A stretch of DNA of 64,000 bases from Bacteroidota bacterium (GCA_026391945.1 JAPLDA010000023.1:1-64000), one strand, 5' to 3'; positions 45,267 to 54,935 are shown, counted from the first letter of the stretch. Made by a program: numbers and translations. The notes: generated by a model from the sequence alone, not told the origin.

Positions 45267-45606
45267 GGGGTTTATATTCAAGAACGATGGGTAGTAACGA
45301 TAAATATCTGAAAGCCTGTTTGGAATAGATACGTTTATGCAAGTTACAAGTAGAGATCTCTTTGGAATCGGTTGATTAAAAAAATTTCGTTCTTGTTTTG
45401 TAAATCGTTCAGTTGATGTTTCGGATGTTTTCAATTTAATCACCTACGAGAATGCAAAAGAATTGGTTCCCCGACAAAAGTTTTAATCAAATATCTCCGA
45501 ATTAGCGATGATTTATTTACGAACTTAGCCAATGAAAAAATGAAACAACAACGTATGTAAGAAAACAAAATTGATATAAATAATTCATAGCGTTAGCTAT
45601 ATCCGT

Positions 45607-45764
45607 ACTCTCAAAACGACCAGGTTTACAGTACTTCAAGGATATAGACTGATGTCCACCGAACGCGTGGGCTTAGTCTATTTTGAAGTAGGGTACTGGT
45701 CGTACCTGAGAGTCAGGTAGGCTACTGTCCCACGCTATTTTTTTGTAACAAGGTTTTGCGGGAC
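45607..45764 (+). ncRNA. Unidentified structured RNA or leader with possible pseudoknot
   Basis: Within the 522-base gene-free gap 45267-45788. Outer stem: 45607-45621 pairs with 45698-45713. Inner long stem: 45630-45650 pairs with 45675-45697, and its tip has CCAC/GTGG. GCGTGGG (45665-45671) from the tip can also pair perfectly with CCCACGC (45729-45735), giving a 7-bp pseudoknot that competes with the tip helix. GTCCC (45727-45731) can pair with GGGAC (45760-45764). A small hairpin ATAGC-GTTA-GCTAT lies at 45587-45600. It ends 24 bases before the next start codon. No known ribozyme, riboswitch or retron class was recognised. The rest of the gap shows nothing else. Confidence 0.6.
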
Positions 45765-45788
45765 GGGAACCTCCAAAACTCATAAAGA

Positions 45789-46175
45789 ATGAAAAAAGCA
45801 TTATTAATCCTTGCAATGATTTGTTCTGTTAAAATAGCCCAATCACAAATCTTTTATGGAACAAAAGTCGAGGTGGGTATGAGAAAGAATGGTGAATATT
45901 ATTCCCCCTTGGGAAAGCGCGATGAGAAATTTAGAATTTCATTTTCACTTCCTTCAAAGAAAATATTCATTGAGTCAAATGATATTGAAATGACAGTTGA
46001 TAATGCAGAAGAAATTTCATCTGGAGGAGGAGAATCTGTTTACACTGGGTGTTTTAACTTCGATGATGCAAAAGAAAAAGACAAGTCCCCATATTGTAAT
46101 TGTTATGTATATCGCAATGAGAAATATATTATCTTGAAGCGTGTTGGAATAGAAACTACTTTCTATTTAAAATGA
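45789..46175 (+). CDS. Small secreted protein, unknown
   Basis: 128 residues with a signal peptide (MKKALLILAMICSVKIAQS, cut before Gln-Ile). The mature part is short, beta-rich and holds three cysteines (YTGC, YCNC). No family recognised. It begins 24 bases after the structured RNA region, so its expression may be controlled by it. Same strand as the island genes. Confidence 0.65.
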   Translation: MKKALLILAMICSVKIAQSQIFYGTKVEVGMRKNGEYYSPLGKRDEKFRISFSLPSKKIFIESNDIEMTVDNAEEISSGGGESVYTGCFNFDDAKEKDKSPYCNCYVYRNEKYIILKRVGIETTFYLK

Positions 46176-46228
46176 AAGTGCCTTTGAAAATCCAAGTATG
46201 TGATTAAACAAACACTGACCGAAAAATC

Positions 46229-46363
46229 ATGAATCAGAGCTTGCCTTTTTCGTATCAGCTCAAAAGAGTTGTGGAGTTACTGCCAAAAGCTTTGCTTTTA
46301 AGCTTGAGAAACACCATAGCTGAGTATTTCCCCAAGAATTGGTCAATCATCCACAGAACATGA
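46229..46363 (+). CDS. Small open reading frame, 44 residues, unknown
   Basis: ATG at 46229, TGA at 46361-46363. Product: MNQSLPFSYQLKRVVELLPK then a Leu-rich helix ALLLSLRNTIAEYF. No SD or promoter evidence. The 308-base gap before hsdR holds nothing else except a GGTCAAT/ATTGACC inverted repeat at about 46341-46375 and a -7 box; the frame may be chance. Confidence 0.25.
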   Translation: MNQSLPFSYQLKRVVELLPKALLLSLRNTIAEYFPKNWSIIHRT

Positions 46364-46445
46364 TTTAAATTGACCGAAAGAAACAGAAAGTCGAAGATTG
46401 CTTGGGGCAAATCGAATCCCGTCTGAGCCCCTTGCTTCCCATCTA

Positions 46446-46453
46446 TATTTTTG
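46446..46453 (+). promoter_or_regulatory. -7 box upstream of the hsd operon
   Basis: TATTTTTG matches TAnnTTTG exactly and lies 30 bases before the hsdR ATG. No TTG at the expected distance is evident, so only the -7 element is claimed. Confidence 0.4.
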
Positions 46454-46483
46454 CATACTTTTAAGAACTATAATTGGGGTTAA

Positions 46484-48997
46484 ATGGCGGAGGCAAAAGC
46501 AAGAATAAAAATCAACAAGTTGTTGGAAGAAGCTGGTTGGCTATTCTTTTCAGAGAATGGCAAGCCCGCCAACATTGTTTTGGAGAGCAACGCCAAAATA
46601 ACACAACAGCAACTTGATGAGTTTGGCGACAACTTTGAAAAAACCACCAATGGATTCATTGACTACCTGCTGCTCGATGACAAGGGCTTTCCATACATCG
46701 TATTGGAAGCAAAGAAAGAAGAAGTCAATCCCCTTGCTGCAAAGGAACAAGCCAGAAAATATGCCAATGCTCAAAAATGCCGCTTTGTAATACTCTCAAA
46801 CGGCAACCAACATTATCTGTGGGACTTACAGAGAGGGAACCCAAACCTCATTTCAAAATTTCCAACACCGGAAACAGTTGGTGCTTATACTTCTTTCAAT
46901 CCCAATCCTCAAAGCCTGATTAACGAAGCTGTAAAAGAAGATTACATCGTTGTAACGCAAAAACCCAACTACGACAAAGACCCAAGGTGGATTGAAGAAA
47001 CACAACGCAAAAGCTACTTGGATGAAAACAAGCTTCGCTTGTTGCGGAAGTATCAGGTGAAAGCCGTTGAAAAAATTCAGGAAGAAGTGAAGGGTGGCAA
47101 AGACCGCTTTCTATTTGAGATGGCAACAGGTACAGGAAAGACATTGACAGCAGCAGCCGTCATCAAATTGTTTCTGCGAACCGGCAATGCCAGACGTGTT
47201 TTGTTTCTGGTTGATCGGCTGGAATTGGAAGACCAAGCTGACAAAGCATTCAAAGAGTATTTGAGAAATGATTATCAATGCTGCATATACAAGGAGAACA
47301 GAGATGATTGGAGAAAGAATGAAATCGTTGTTTCAACAGTTCAGTCATTTCTTTTCAAGAACAAATACAAACGGATATTTTCGCCCACAGATTTTGATCT
47401 GGTAATTTCTGACGAAGCACACCGTAGCATTGGTGGAAACAGCAGAGCGGTGTTTGAATATTTCATTGGTTACAAATTAGGGCTGACAGCTACACCGAAA
47501 GATTATCTCAAGAAGATTGACCCTGCAAAACTAAGTGAGAAAGACCCAAGAGAATTGGAGCGAAGAATGTTGCTTGATACTTACACGACCTTTGGCTGTG
47601 CGGACGGCAAACCAACATTCCAATATAGCCTGTTACATAGTGTAAAAGACGGTTTCCTTGTGAATCCAATTGTTGCTGATGCCAGAACAGAAATTACAAC
47701 ACAACTGTTGTCTGATGAAGGTTATAGTGTATTGACAACAAACGAAGAAGGTGAGGATGAAAAAGAATCATTTTTTCAAAGAGACTTTGAAAAAAAGTTC
47801 TTTAGTGAGAAAACAAACAAGATATTCTGTAAAACATTCTTGGAGAATGCGCTTCGTGATCCTGTTACAGGAGAAACAGGAAAGTCTATTCTGTTTTGTG
47901 TAAGTCAGAACCATGCTGCCAAGGTTGCTCAAATACTCAATGAATTTGCTGACAAAATGTTTCCGGGTAAGTATCAATCAGACTTTGCTTTGCAGGTAAC
48001 TTCATTGGTAAAGGATGCACAACAGTTCACAATCAATTTCACCAATAACAATTTAAGCGGTACAGGAAACTTCAATCCGCTATACAAAACAAGCAAGACA
48101 AGGGTTTGCGTAACCGTTGGAATGATGACCACAGGATATGATTGCCCTGACCTGTTGAATGTTGGTTTGATGCGCCCCATATTCTCTCCAACAGACTTCA
48201 TTCAAATCAAAGGTAGAGGAACAAGGAAACATAACTTCCTGAAAGAACTGCTTGATAAAGAATTAGCAAAGCAGGTATTACAACCAGACAAAAAGAACTT
48301 CAAACTCTTTGACTTCTTTGCCAACTGCGAATACTTTGAAACAGAATTCAACTATGATGAGATTCTGAAACTTCCTCCAAAAGGTGACGGAGAAGGTGGC
48401 GGAGGTGGTTACACAACACCCGATACATTTGAAAGCACGGAACACGATCCTCTGAAAAACTTTACAGAACAAGAGGTTGGGGTACAGGGAATGAAGATTG
48501 ACAGAATGTATTTCGACCGCTTTGAAGAAACAATCAAAGACGATATTGCCGTACAGAAGATGATTGATAAACGGGACATGGAAGGAATTGAACAATACAT
48601 TTTGCAAAACATCTTTGAGAAACCGGAAGACTTTTACAACCTTACCAAATTACAAAATGCTGCCAAGGTTGACAGACGGTTGTCCCTTCGTGAAATCATT
48701 GAGAAGATATTCGGAGTGATCCCTTACTTCAAAAGTAAAGATGAATTGCTGGAAGATGAATTTGAGAAATTTGACAGCCGTTACCTACCTGATGAGCAAA
48801 TCTTCTCCTATGCAAAAAATTACTTCAAAAGCTACATTACAGACAAAGAGTTCCGTGACATTATTGAGAACAAAAACTTCGCCTTGCTGAATACTAATCC
48901 AAACGGGGAAGTGTTTCGCAAGCTACCTGCGGAGTTGCGGAATCTGATCCCACAATACATCAAAGAAAATATATCATTATCACAATTTGCTAATTAA
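46484..48997 (+). CDS. hsdR: Type I restriction enzyme, R subunit (HsdR)
   Basis: 837 residues. N-terminal PD-(D/E)XK nuclease: Asp60 in GFIDYLLLDDKG and Glu75-Ala-Lys77 in YIVLEAKKE. SF2 translocase: Walker A MATGTGKTLTAAA (about 212), DEAH box VISDEAHRSIGG (about 309), GLTATP, and helicase motif VI QIKGRGTRKHN. The C-terminal region has a glycine run (GEGGGGGYTTPD) and a helical tail that contacts the methylase, like EcoEI-type HsdR. The size fits type I HsdR at the short end. It leads a four-gene operon (2-base gap to the next gene). Confidence 0.95.
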   Translation: MAEAKARIKINKLLEEAGWLFFSENGKPANIVLESNAKITQQQLDEFGDNFEKTTNGFIDYLLLDDKGFPYIVLEAKKEEVNPLAAKEQARKYANAQKCRFVILSNGNQHYLWDLQRGNPNLISKFPTPETVGAYTSFNPNPQSLINEAVKEDYIVVTQKPNYDKDPRWIEETQRKSYLDENKLRLLRKYQVKAVEKIQEEVKGGKDRFLFEMATGTGKTLTAAAVIKLFLRTGNARRVLFLVDRLELEDQADKAFKEYLRNDYQCCIYKENRDDWRKNEIVVSTVQSFLFKNKYKRIFSPTDFDLVISDEAHRSIGGNSRAVFEYFIGYKLGLTATPKDYLKKIDPAKLSEKDPRELERRMLLDTYTTFGCADGKPTFQYSLLHSVKDGFLVNPIVADARTEITTQLLSDEGYSVLTTNEEGEDEKESFFQRDFEKKFFSEKTNKIFCKTFLENALRDPVTGETGKSILFCVSQNHAAKVAQILNEFADKMFPGKYQSDFALQVTSLVKDAQQFTINFTNNNLSGTGNFNPLYKTSKTRVCVTVGMMTTGYDCPDLLNVGLMRPIFSPTDFIQIKGRGTRKHNFLKELLDKELAKQVLQPDKKNFKLFDFFANCEYFETEFNYDEILKLPPKGDGEGGGGGYTTPDTFESTEHDPLKNFTEQEVGVQGMKIDRMYFDRFEETIKDDIAVQKMIDKRDMEGIEQYILQNIFEKPEDFYNLTKLQNAAKVDRRLSLREIIEKIFGVIPYFKSKDELLEDEFEKFDSRYLPDEQIFSYAKNYFKSYITDKEFRDIIENKNFALLNTNPNGEVFRKLPAELRNLIPQYIKENISLSQFAN

Positions 48998-48999
48998 GT

Positions 49000-50013
49000 A
49001 TGCTTTCAATAGTAAGGGATAAGAGTGAAATAAAGAAATACCATGAGGCACTGGGAAGGCTTATGCGCGTACACAGTACAGGAAAACCCAAACCTCTTAA
49101 AGCACAAACACGAGGTGGACAATTACTTGTAAGTGCTTACCATAACAATCAGAACAACTATTGGTGGTCAAATTCTCTCACTAACAGACACCACAAGTTC
49201 AAAAATCTAATAGGACTTGATCCTGATTTTAGCGGCACTAATCAAATTCTAATTCAAATCAACTATCAAAAGGCGTTCACGAATTTTAGGGAGGCGGCTT
49301 TGTGGGCAAGTGATTTACAAGGAAATGTATATTTACTTCATAGCGGTCGAATGGGTGGTGGTGTTAGTGGGATCAATGTTGAAAATATTGATAAGCTTTA
49401 TTCTGGTTCCAGAAGCTGGGTTTCATTTAACAGTGAAGAATATGAATACTATACAGTATGTCAATTAAATTCTTCAAGAGCCTATTCACAAATATTATCA
49501 TTCATCAAACAAATTATTTCTATCAAGGCTGTATTGAAGGGCGGCGAAAATTCGCATTCCTTGATTCCTTTAGTTGATCGAGGAGTACTAAAAAACTACA
49601 GTCCGGAATTTTGGGGTAAGAGAAAAGCGTACTATTGTAAAGCTCGTATTGAATCTGACAGCGATCATGGATTAATAGTAGATTGTCTGAAAAAGGAGTT
49701 AGAAAGCAGAATGAGATTCAAAGGCTGTTTACGTAAAAACAAATACATTGATTTAGGTATCGTTCAAAAAAAGCAAGCAAAGTACATTTTTGAAGTAAAG
49801 ACTTCGATAAACATGCAGGCGATTTATGCTGCAATTGGTCAGCTGATGCTTCATTCTCATTCTACTAAAAACAATCCTGATAAATATATTGTATTACCCG
49901 ATCAATTGAATACTTCAATAGAACAAGACATTGCCGCTTTGGGGATCAATACATTGAGATACAAGTGGAAGAATGAAAAAGCAATCTTTACAAATATTAA
50001 AAACCATTTCTAA
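49000..50013 (+). CDS. PD-(D/E)XK nuclease-like protein inside the hsd operon
   Basis: 337 residues, unrecognised as a whole. The N-terminal ~200 residues (SALGRLMRVHSTGKPKP-like start, VSAYHNNQNNYWWSNSL) look like a DNA- or protein-binding domain. The C-terminal ~110 residues have a PD-(D/E)XK-like core: Asp251 in YIDLGIVQKKQ, then Glu265-Val-Lys267 in YIFEVKTS and a following helix (MQAIYAAIGQLMLH). The start follows hsdR by two bases and the stop overlaps the hsdM-S start by one base, so it is tightly co-translated. This position is not part of the standard hsdRMS layout; an added nuclease or accessory factor is inferred. Confidence 0.75.
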   Translation: MLSIVRDKSEIKKYHEALGRLMRVHSTGKPKPLKAQTRGGQLLVSAYHNNQNNYWWSNSLTNRHHKFKNLIGLDPDFSGTNQILIQINYQKAFTNFREAALWASDLQGNVYLLHSGRMGGGVSGINVENIDKLYSGSRSWVSFNSEEYEYYTVCQLNSSRAYSQILSFIKQIISIKAVLKGGENSHSLIPLVDRGVLKNYSPEFWGKRKAYYCKARIESDSDHGLIVDCLKKELESRMRFKGCLRKNKYIDLGIVQKKQAKYIFEVKTSINMQAIYAAIGQLMLHSHSTKNNPDKYIVLPDQLNTSIEQDIAALGINTLRYKWKNEKAIFTNIKNHF

Positions 50014-52496
50014 TGCTTGACAATGAAACCAAAAAAAGAATTGATACAGCCCGTGATATTTTAGTGGGTAAAGTTCCCGATCCCAAAAGTCAGGTGGAGC
50101 AAATTACAATTGCTCTTATTTACAAGTTCATGGATGATATGGACAAGGAGGCTGTTTCGTTTGGGGGGAAGGCAACATTCTTCACAAAAGAATTCAAGAA
50201 ATATAGTTGGACAAACATCTTTGATACCAAAGTTGGAGGACATGAAATGCTCACACTTTATGGTGAAGCAATTGTAAAACTGAATCTGAATCCAAACATA
50301 CCGCAACTATTTCGTGACATTTTCAAAAATGCTTATTTGCCATATCGTGACCCTGAAACATTGAAGTTGTTTCTGAAAACAATCAATGAATTCCGTTACG
50401 ACCACAGTGAAATGTTAGGCGATGCTTTTGAGTATTTGCTTTCTGTGTTGGGGTCACAAGGCGATGCAGGGCAATTCCGAACACCAAGGCATATCATTGA
50501 TTTCATTGTAGAGGTATTACAGCCCCAAAAGAATGAAACCATCCTTGACCCTGCATGTGGTACAGCGGGATTCCTGATTTCTTCTTACAAACACATTCTG
50601 CAAAACAACACCAAGAAGAACAAAGGTGATTTGCTGACACCAGATGACCGCAAGAAGATGATGCAGAACTTTGTTGGCTATGATATTTCGCCAGACATGG
50701 TGCGTTTGAGTTTGGTGAATCTGTACCTGCATGGCTTCACTACACCGAGCATCTACGAATATGATACACTAACAAGTGAAGACAGATGGAGTGAGTATTA
50801 TGACATAATCTTGGCAAACCCTCCTTTCATGACACCAAAGGGGGGAATCAAACCACACAAAAAGTTTACGATACAGGCAAACCGGAGTGAAGTATTGTTT
50901 GTGGATTACATTGCCGAACACATACACCCAAGCAAAGGCAGGGCAGGAATTATTGTACCGGAAGGGATCATCTTCCAAAGCGCAACCGCTTACAAAGCAT
51001 TGCGGAAAATGTTGGTAGATAAAAACATGTTGTATGCAGTAGTGAGTTTACCAGCGGGTATTTTCAACCCATACAGTGGTGTGAAGACAAGTATTCTTTT
51101 GCTTGACAAAACCCTTGCAAAGAAAACAGACAACATTCTCTTTGTGAAAATCGAAAGTGATGGTTTTGATTTAGGGGCACAGCGCAAAGCAATTGCCCAA
51201 AATGATTTGACCGCTTGCTTATACCTATTGCAGCAATACAAGCAATCCTTACAAGACAACACAGCCTTTGAAAGCGACAACAAAAATGTTTTCTTAATTG
51301 AGAAGAAGGTTATTGGGGCAAAGGACGATTACAACTTATCCATTGACAGATACAGGGCCAATGAGATTGTGAATAGGGAAAATGAAATGGTTAGGTTGGA
51401 TGAAATATTTTCTGAAATCAGAAATGGGAAAAATGTTGAACAGTTTGATGAAGTTGGAAAATACAGAGTAACAAGAATTCAAACCATTGCAGATGGAACG
51501 GTTAATCTTGAGAAAACCAAATGGACAAATGATGAAGTGAAAGAAGATGATTTTATGCAAGAGGGGGATATTCTTCTTAGCCATATCAACAGCATTGAGC
51601 ATTTAGGCAAGTCGGCAATTTTTAAAAATCACTCTGAAAAAGTTGTTCATGGAATTAACCTCATTCGTTTCAGACCTGATAAAGAAAAAGTAATTCCCGC
51701 TTTTATTGCAAGTGTTTTCAAGTCAGAAATATTTATTTCAACTACCCGGCAGTTTGCACAGAAAGCAGTTAATCAAGCAAGCATTAAGACAACAGATTTA
51801 AAGGCCATTGAAATTCCTTTACCTTCTTTAGAAATCCAACAACAAATCGTAAGCAAAATAGAATCCTTTCAAAAGATAATTGACGGAGCAAAACAGATTG
51901 TGGAAAATTACAAACCACAAATTGATGTTGACCCAAGTTGGGAAATTGTAAAATTGGGAGATTCAATTACACTGCAAAGAGGATATGATTTACCGAAACA
52001 AGATTGGGTTGAAGGAAAATTTCCGATTATTGGTTCAAATGGAATTATTGGATTTCACAATTCTTTCAAAGAAAAAGGGCCGGGTGTTGTAACAGGGAGA
52101 AGTGGAACTATTGGCAAAGTTCATTTTATTGATTACGATTTCTATTGGCCACACAACACCTCTCTTTTTGTGAAAGATTTCAAAGGAAACAACCGGAAGT
52201 TTATCAAATATCTGCTTGAGTCTGTTGACTTGAAATCATTAGGGGAGAGAACGGCGGCCGTTCCTTCTCTGGATAGAAAAAATGCACACGAAATTTCAAT
52301 TTCCCTTCCACCAATCAGCGTTCAACAAACAATTGTAAACCGAATTGATGAAGAACAGGGATTGGTAAATTCAAACAAGAGGCTTATTGAAATCTTTGAG
52401 CAAAAAATCAAAAATGAAATAAATAAGTTATGGCAGGCGGCACCAAAGGAATATGCAACGCCAGAGGAAAAACTTTCAATAGCAGCAGAGGAATGA
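50013..52496 (+). CDS. hsdM: Type I restriction-modification fusion: methylase (HsdM) plus specificity (HsdS)
   Basis: 827 residues. HsdM N-terminal helical domain (about 1-140), then N6-adenine methylase: SAM motif DPACGTAGFLISS (about 179) and catalytic NPPF in IILANPPFMTP (about 268). From about residue 450 the sequence turns into two target-recognition domains: the first to about 620 (DEIFSEIRNGKNVEQF ... SIKTTDLKAIEIPLPSLEIQQQI) and the second about 640-800 (VKLGDSITLQRGYDLP ... HEISISLPPISVQQTIV), each followed by a coiled coil. HsdM and HsdS are therefore one polypeptide with both half-sites. Overlaps its left neighbour by 1 base and rloC by 4. Confidence 0.93.
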   Translation: MLDNETKKRIDTARDILVGKVPDPKSQVEQITIALIYKFMDDMDKEAVSFGGKATFFTKEFKKYSWTNIFDTKVGGHEMLTLYGEAIVKLNLNPNIPQLFRDIFKNAYLPYRDPETLKLFLKTINEFRYDHSEMLGDAFEYLLSVLGSQGDAGQFRTPRHIIDFIVEVLQPQKNETILDPACGTAGFLISSYKHILQNNTKKNKGDLLTPDDRKKMMQNFVGYDISPDMVRLSLVNLYLHGFTTPSIYEYDTLTSEDRWSEYYDIILANPPFMTPKGGIKPHKKFTIQANRSEVLFVDYIAEHIHPSKGRAGIIVPEGIIFQSATAYKALRKMLVDKNMLYAVVSLPAGIFNPYSGVKTSILLLDKTLAKKTDNILFVKIESDGFDLGAQRKAIAQNDLTACLYLLQQYKQSLQDNTAFESDNKNVFLIEKKVIGAKDDYNLSIDRYRANEIVNRENEMVRLDEIFSEIRNGKNVEQFDEVGKYRVTRIQTIADGTVNLEKTKWTNDEVKEDDFMQEGDILLSHINSIEHLGKSAIFKNHSEKVVHGINLIRFRPDKEKVIPAFIASVFKSEIFISTTRQFAQKAVNQASIKTTDLKAIEIPLPSLEIQQQIVSKIESFQKIIDGAKQIVENYKPQIDVDPSWEIVKLGDSITLQRGYDLPKQDWVEGKFPIIGSNGIIGFHNSFKEKGPGVVTGRSGTIGKVHFIDYDFYWPHNTSLFVKDFKGNNRKFIKYLLESVDLKSLGERTAAVPSLDRKNAHEISISLPPISVQQTIVNRIDEEQGLVNSNKRLIEIFEQKIKNEINKLWQAAPKEYATPEEKLSIAAEE

Positions 52497-54760
52497 TAAC
52501 CAAAGTAAATAAGATAAAGGATTTTGGGATCTTCAAGAATTTCACTTGGGATGTTTCAATCAATCCGTTTAAAAAACGGAATCTGATTTACGGTTGGAAT
52601 TATTCAGGCAAAACAACATTCTCCAAACTGTTCAACAATCTTGACAAGAAACAAAAGATTCATTTTCCATCTTCGGAATACACTTTTGAAATTGAACGCA
52701 ACACAGAAACATACACACAGGAACAGTTAGCTAACTTTCCATATTTAGTTAAGGTTTTCAATACTTACTATGTGAAAAGTGTTTTTTCGTGGGATAAAGA
52801 AAACCGTGAAGAATTTGAACCGATACTTTTTTTCTTAGGATATGAAGCAGGAAACATTCAACCCAAAATTGATTCACTTATTAAGAGATGGAATCCGAAA
52901 ATAGAAGCAATAAAGAAAAAAAAAGAAGCGATTGTTTCTGCATTCTCTGATTATGCAAAGGAGAATGGAAAGTTTTCAAAGCAAGCAACAGAAATCAGAA
53001 AGTATTTGAACGAGCAACTCAAAAGCAATGAGTTCAACAAAAGTCATTTCATTGCTTTGGTAGCAGAAGTAAAAACGGATTTAGTCAAACATACTTTAGC
53101 CCCTGATAAAGTCACAGGGGTAAAACAACAAGCACTTGCAACAAATGATTTCCTTGAGCAAGATGATAACTTTGTTTTATCAGAAGCACTAACAACAATC
53201 GGAAAAAAAGTAAAAGATGTTTTAGAAGATTCGGCACCAAGGTCAATTCCATTTCCCGAATTCGATGCTGACGAAAATCTTTTCAACTGGGTTCAAACAG
53301 GACTTTACTTACACAAAGATTCTACGAAGTGCAAGTTTTGCGACAACAATTTAAAAGAGGAAAGAATAAAGTCTTTGAATCAATACTATTCCGAAAAACT
53401 TCAAGAAATACAAACTGCAATTCAGAAAATTAGAGAATTAATTGCAGCAGACGTATTGGGATTGAATTTTGAATTTCAACACGAAAGTAAATTAGCACGA
53501 CACCTTAGAGATAAATACAAACAAGCAGTTAAGGAATATGGAGAACTGAAACAGGAATACAAAAACGAACTTGAAATTTTTACTGCTGACTTAAAGAGAA
53601 AAGAAAGCAATTACTTCAATTCAATAACGGCAACGGCATATCAAACTGTTTCTGTAAACACAAAACTACAAAAAGTAATTGCAGTAATTGGAGAACACAA
53701 TTTGTTTGTCTCAAAGTTTGAAGAAAAAAAGAAGGGGGCAATTGCTTTAATACTTCGTCATTATGTTGCTGAATATTTGGCGGCAGAAAATTACCTCACA
53801 CAGGAAAAGGAAAATGAAACTGCCTCTGATTTGGTTAACCGTTGTCAAACGAAACTTGAAGAGAACAATGATGGGATAGCACGGCTTGAGGGCCTGTTGA
53901 AGAATACAGTTAAAGGACAGGAAGAATTAAATATCTACTTGAAAATATTTTTGAACCGAGAGGATATTCAAATTGCAATTGAGAAAGACAAGTTTGTTTT
54001 AACGAGAGGGGCAAACCCTGCAAGCAATTTAAGCGAAGGAGAAAAGACAGCAATTGCTTTTGCTTATTTCCTTACTGAATTAAAATCGTTGAAGAAGGAA
54101 GGAAAATTGAAAACCACAATCATTTTCTTTGATGACCCAATTTCAAGTTTGGATAGCAATCATATTTTTCAAGTACGTTCACTCATTCAGCACTTCTTCA
54201 AAGACAAAGGCGATTACTTACAACTTTTTATTTCTACTCACAATTTTGAATTCTTTTCTGTTTTGCTTGACAGCAACTTATTTAAGAATGTGAATAGAGC
54301 AACCACAAAAGCAGAAGATTGTCCGTTCTATCTTATCAATAGAACAATGGCAGACAGTTCTACTATATGTAATTTGCCGAGAACATTAAGAAGTCATAAA
54401 TCAGAGTATGCTCACATCTTTGCCATACTGAAAGAGTATAATGATTCAGCAACCAAAGAAACATTCCAATTCAAAATTCTTTTGCCAAATACACTTAGAA
54501 GATTTTTGGAACTCTACACTTTGTTTAAATATCCAAAAGGGTTTTGTGAGGTTGATGATAGAATGAAAATGGTTTTCTCACCTGATGAAGAAGTATTTCA
54601 CAACACGAAATTGTATCATTGGTTTTCACATCAAAACCAATTTGAAAAAGTTGCACAACATGACGGGAAAATATTTTTGATTGATGAAGCAATTAGTGAA
54701 GTGTTACAACACATTGAGGAAAAAGATGAAATGCATTGGAAAGGATTAACAGAGCTTTGA
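52493..54760 (+). CDS. rloC: RloC/PrrC-like AAA ATPase (anticodon nuclease family)
   Basis: 755 residues from ATG 52493, which overlaps the hsdM-S stop as ATGA (an upstream in-frame ATG at 52430 lies inside hsdM-S and is less likely). Walker A GWNYSGKTTFS (Gly34-Thr41), a coiled-coil arm with a CKFC zinc hook (Cys280, Cys283), ABC signature NLSEGEKTAIAFAYFL (about 513), Walker B IIFFDDPISSLDS (Asp547-Asp548). After the D-loop, the PrrC/RloC-type Arg-x3-Glu (Arg669, Glu673) is followed by histidines 703-713, compatible with the tRNA-anticodon nuclease triad. Known: RloC and PrrC cleave tRNA anticodons when a linked type I restriction system is blocked. Catalytic assignment is by motif only. 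Confidence 0.85.
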   Translation: MITKVNKIKDFGIFKNFTWDVSINPFKKRNLIYGWNYSGKTTFSKLFNNLDKKQKIHFPSSEYTFEIERNTETYTQEQLANFPYLVKVFNTYYVKSVFSWDKENREEFEPILFFLGYEAGNIQPKIDSLIKRWNPKIEAIKKKKEAIVSAFSDYAKENGKFSKQATEIRKYLNEQLKSNEFNKSHFIALVAEVKTDLVKHTLAPDKVTGVKQQALATNDFLEQDDNFVLSEALTTIGKKVKDVLEDSAPRSIPFPEFDADENLFNWVQTGLYLHKDSTKCKFCDNNLKEERIKSLNQYYSEKLQEIQTAIQKIRELIAADVLGLNFEFQHESKLARHLRDKYKQAVKEYGELKQEYKNELEIFTADLKRKESNYFNSITATAYQTVSVNTKLQKVIAVIGEHNLFVSKFEEKKKGAIALILRHYVAEYLAAENYLTQEKENETASDLVNRCQTKLEENNDGIARLEGLLKNTVKGQEELNIYLKIFLNREDIQIAIEKDKFVLTRGANPASNLSEGEKTAIAFAYFLTELKSLKKEGKLKTTIIFFDDPISSLDSNHIFQVRSLIQHFFKDKGDYLQLFISTHNFEFFSVLLDSNLFKNVNRATTKAEDCPFYLINRTMADSSTICNLPRTLRSHKSEYAHIFAILKEYNDSATKETFQFKILLPNTLRRFLELYTLFKYPKGFCEVDDRMKMVFSPDEEVFHNTKLYHWFSHQNQFEKVAQHDGKIFLIDEAISEVLQHIEEKDEMHWKGLTEL

Positions 54761-54935
54761 ACGACTAATTAACATAGCATAGAACCAACTTTCAGTTTCG
54801 GTTTTTGAGAAACTACTAAATATTTTCAAACCGTGAGAAATATTCAACACTTTTAAGATGAAATTGTGTTACAGCTCTAAATTTCAGCAATTGTTTGGTG
54901 ACAATACGATCCTAACTCAAACCAACTAACATAAA

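Noticed and set aside
45607..45764. Retron msr/msd, hammerhead ribozyme or group I intron
   Set aside because: No reverse transcriptase gene is near, the CUGAUG word is not followed by the hammerhead GAAA core, and although a stretch resembles the group I S element, the P, Q and R elements are not found.
52430..52492. Upstream ATG start for the rloC-like gene
   Set aside because: It would add 21 residues read from inside the HsdS coding region with no family similarity; the ATGA overlap start gives the natural N-terminus.
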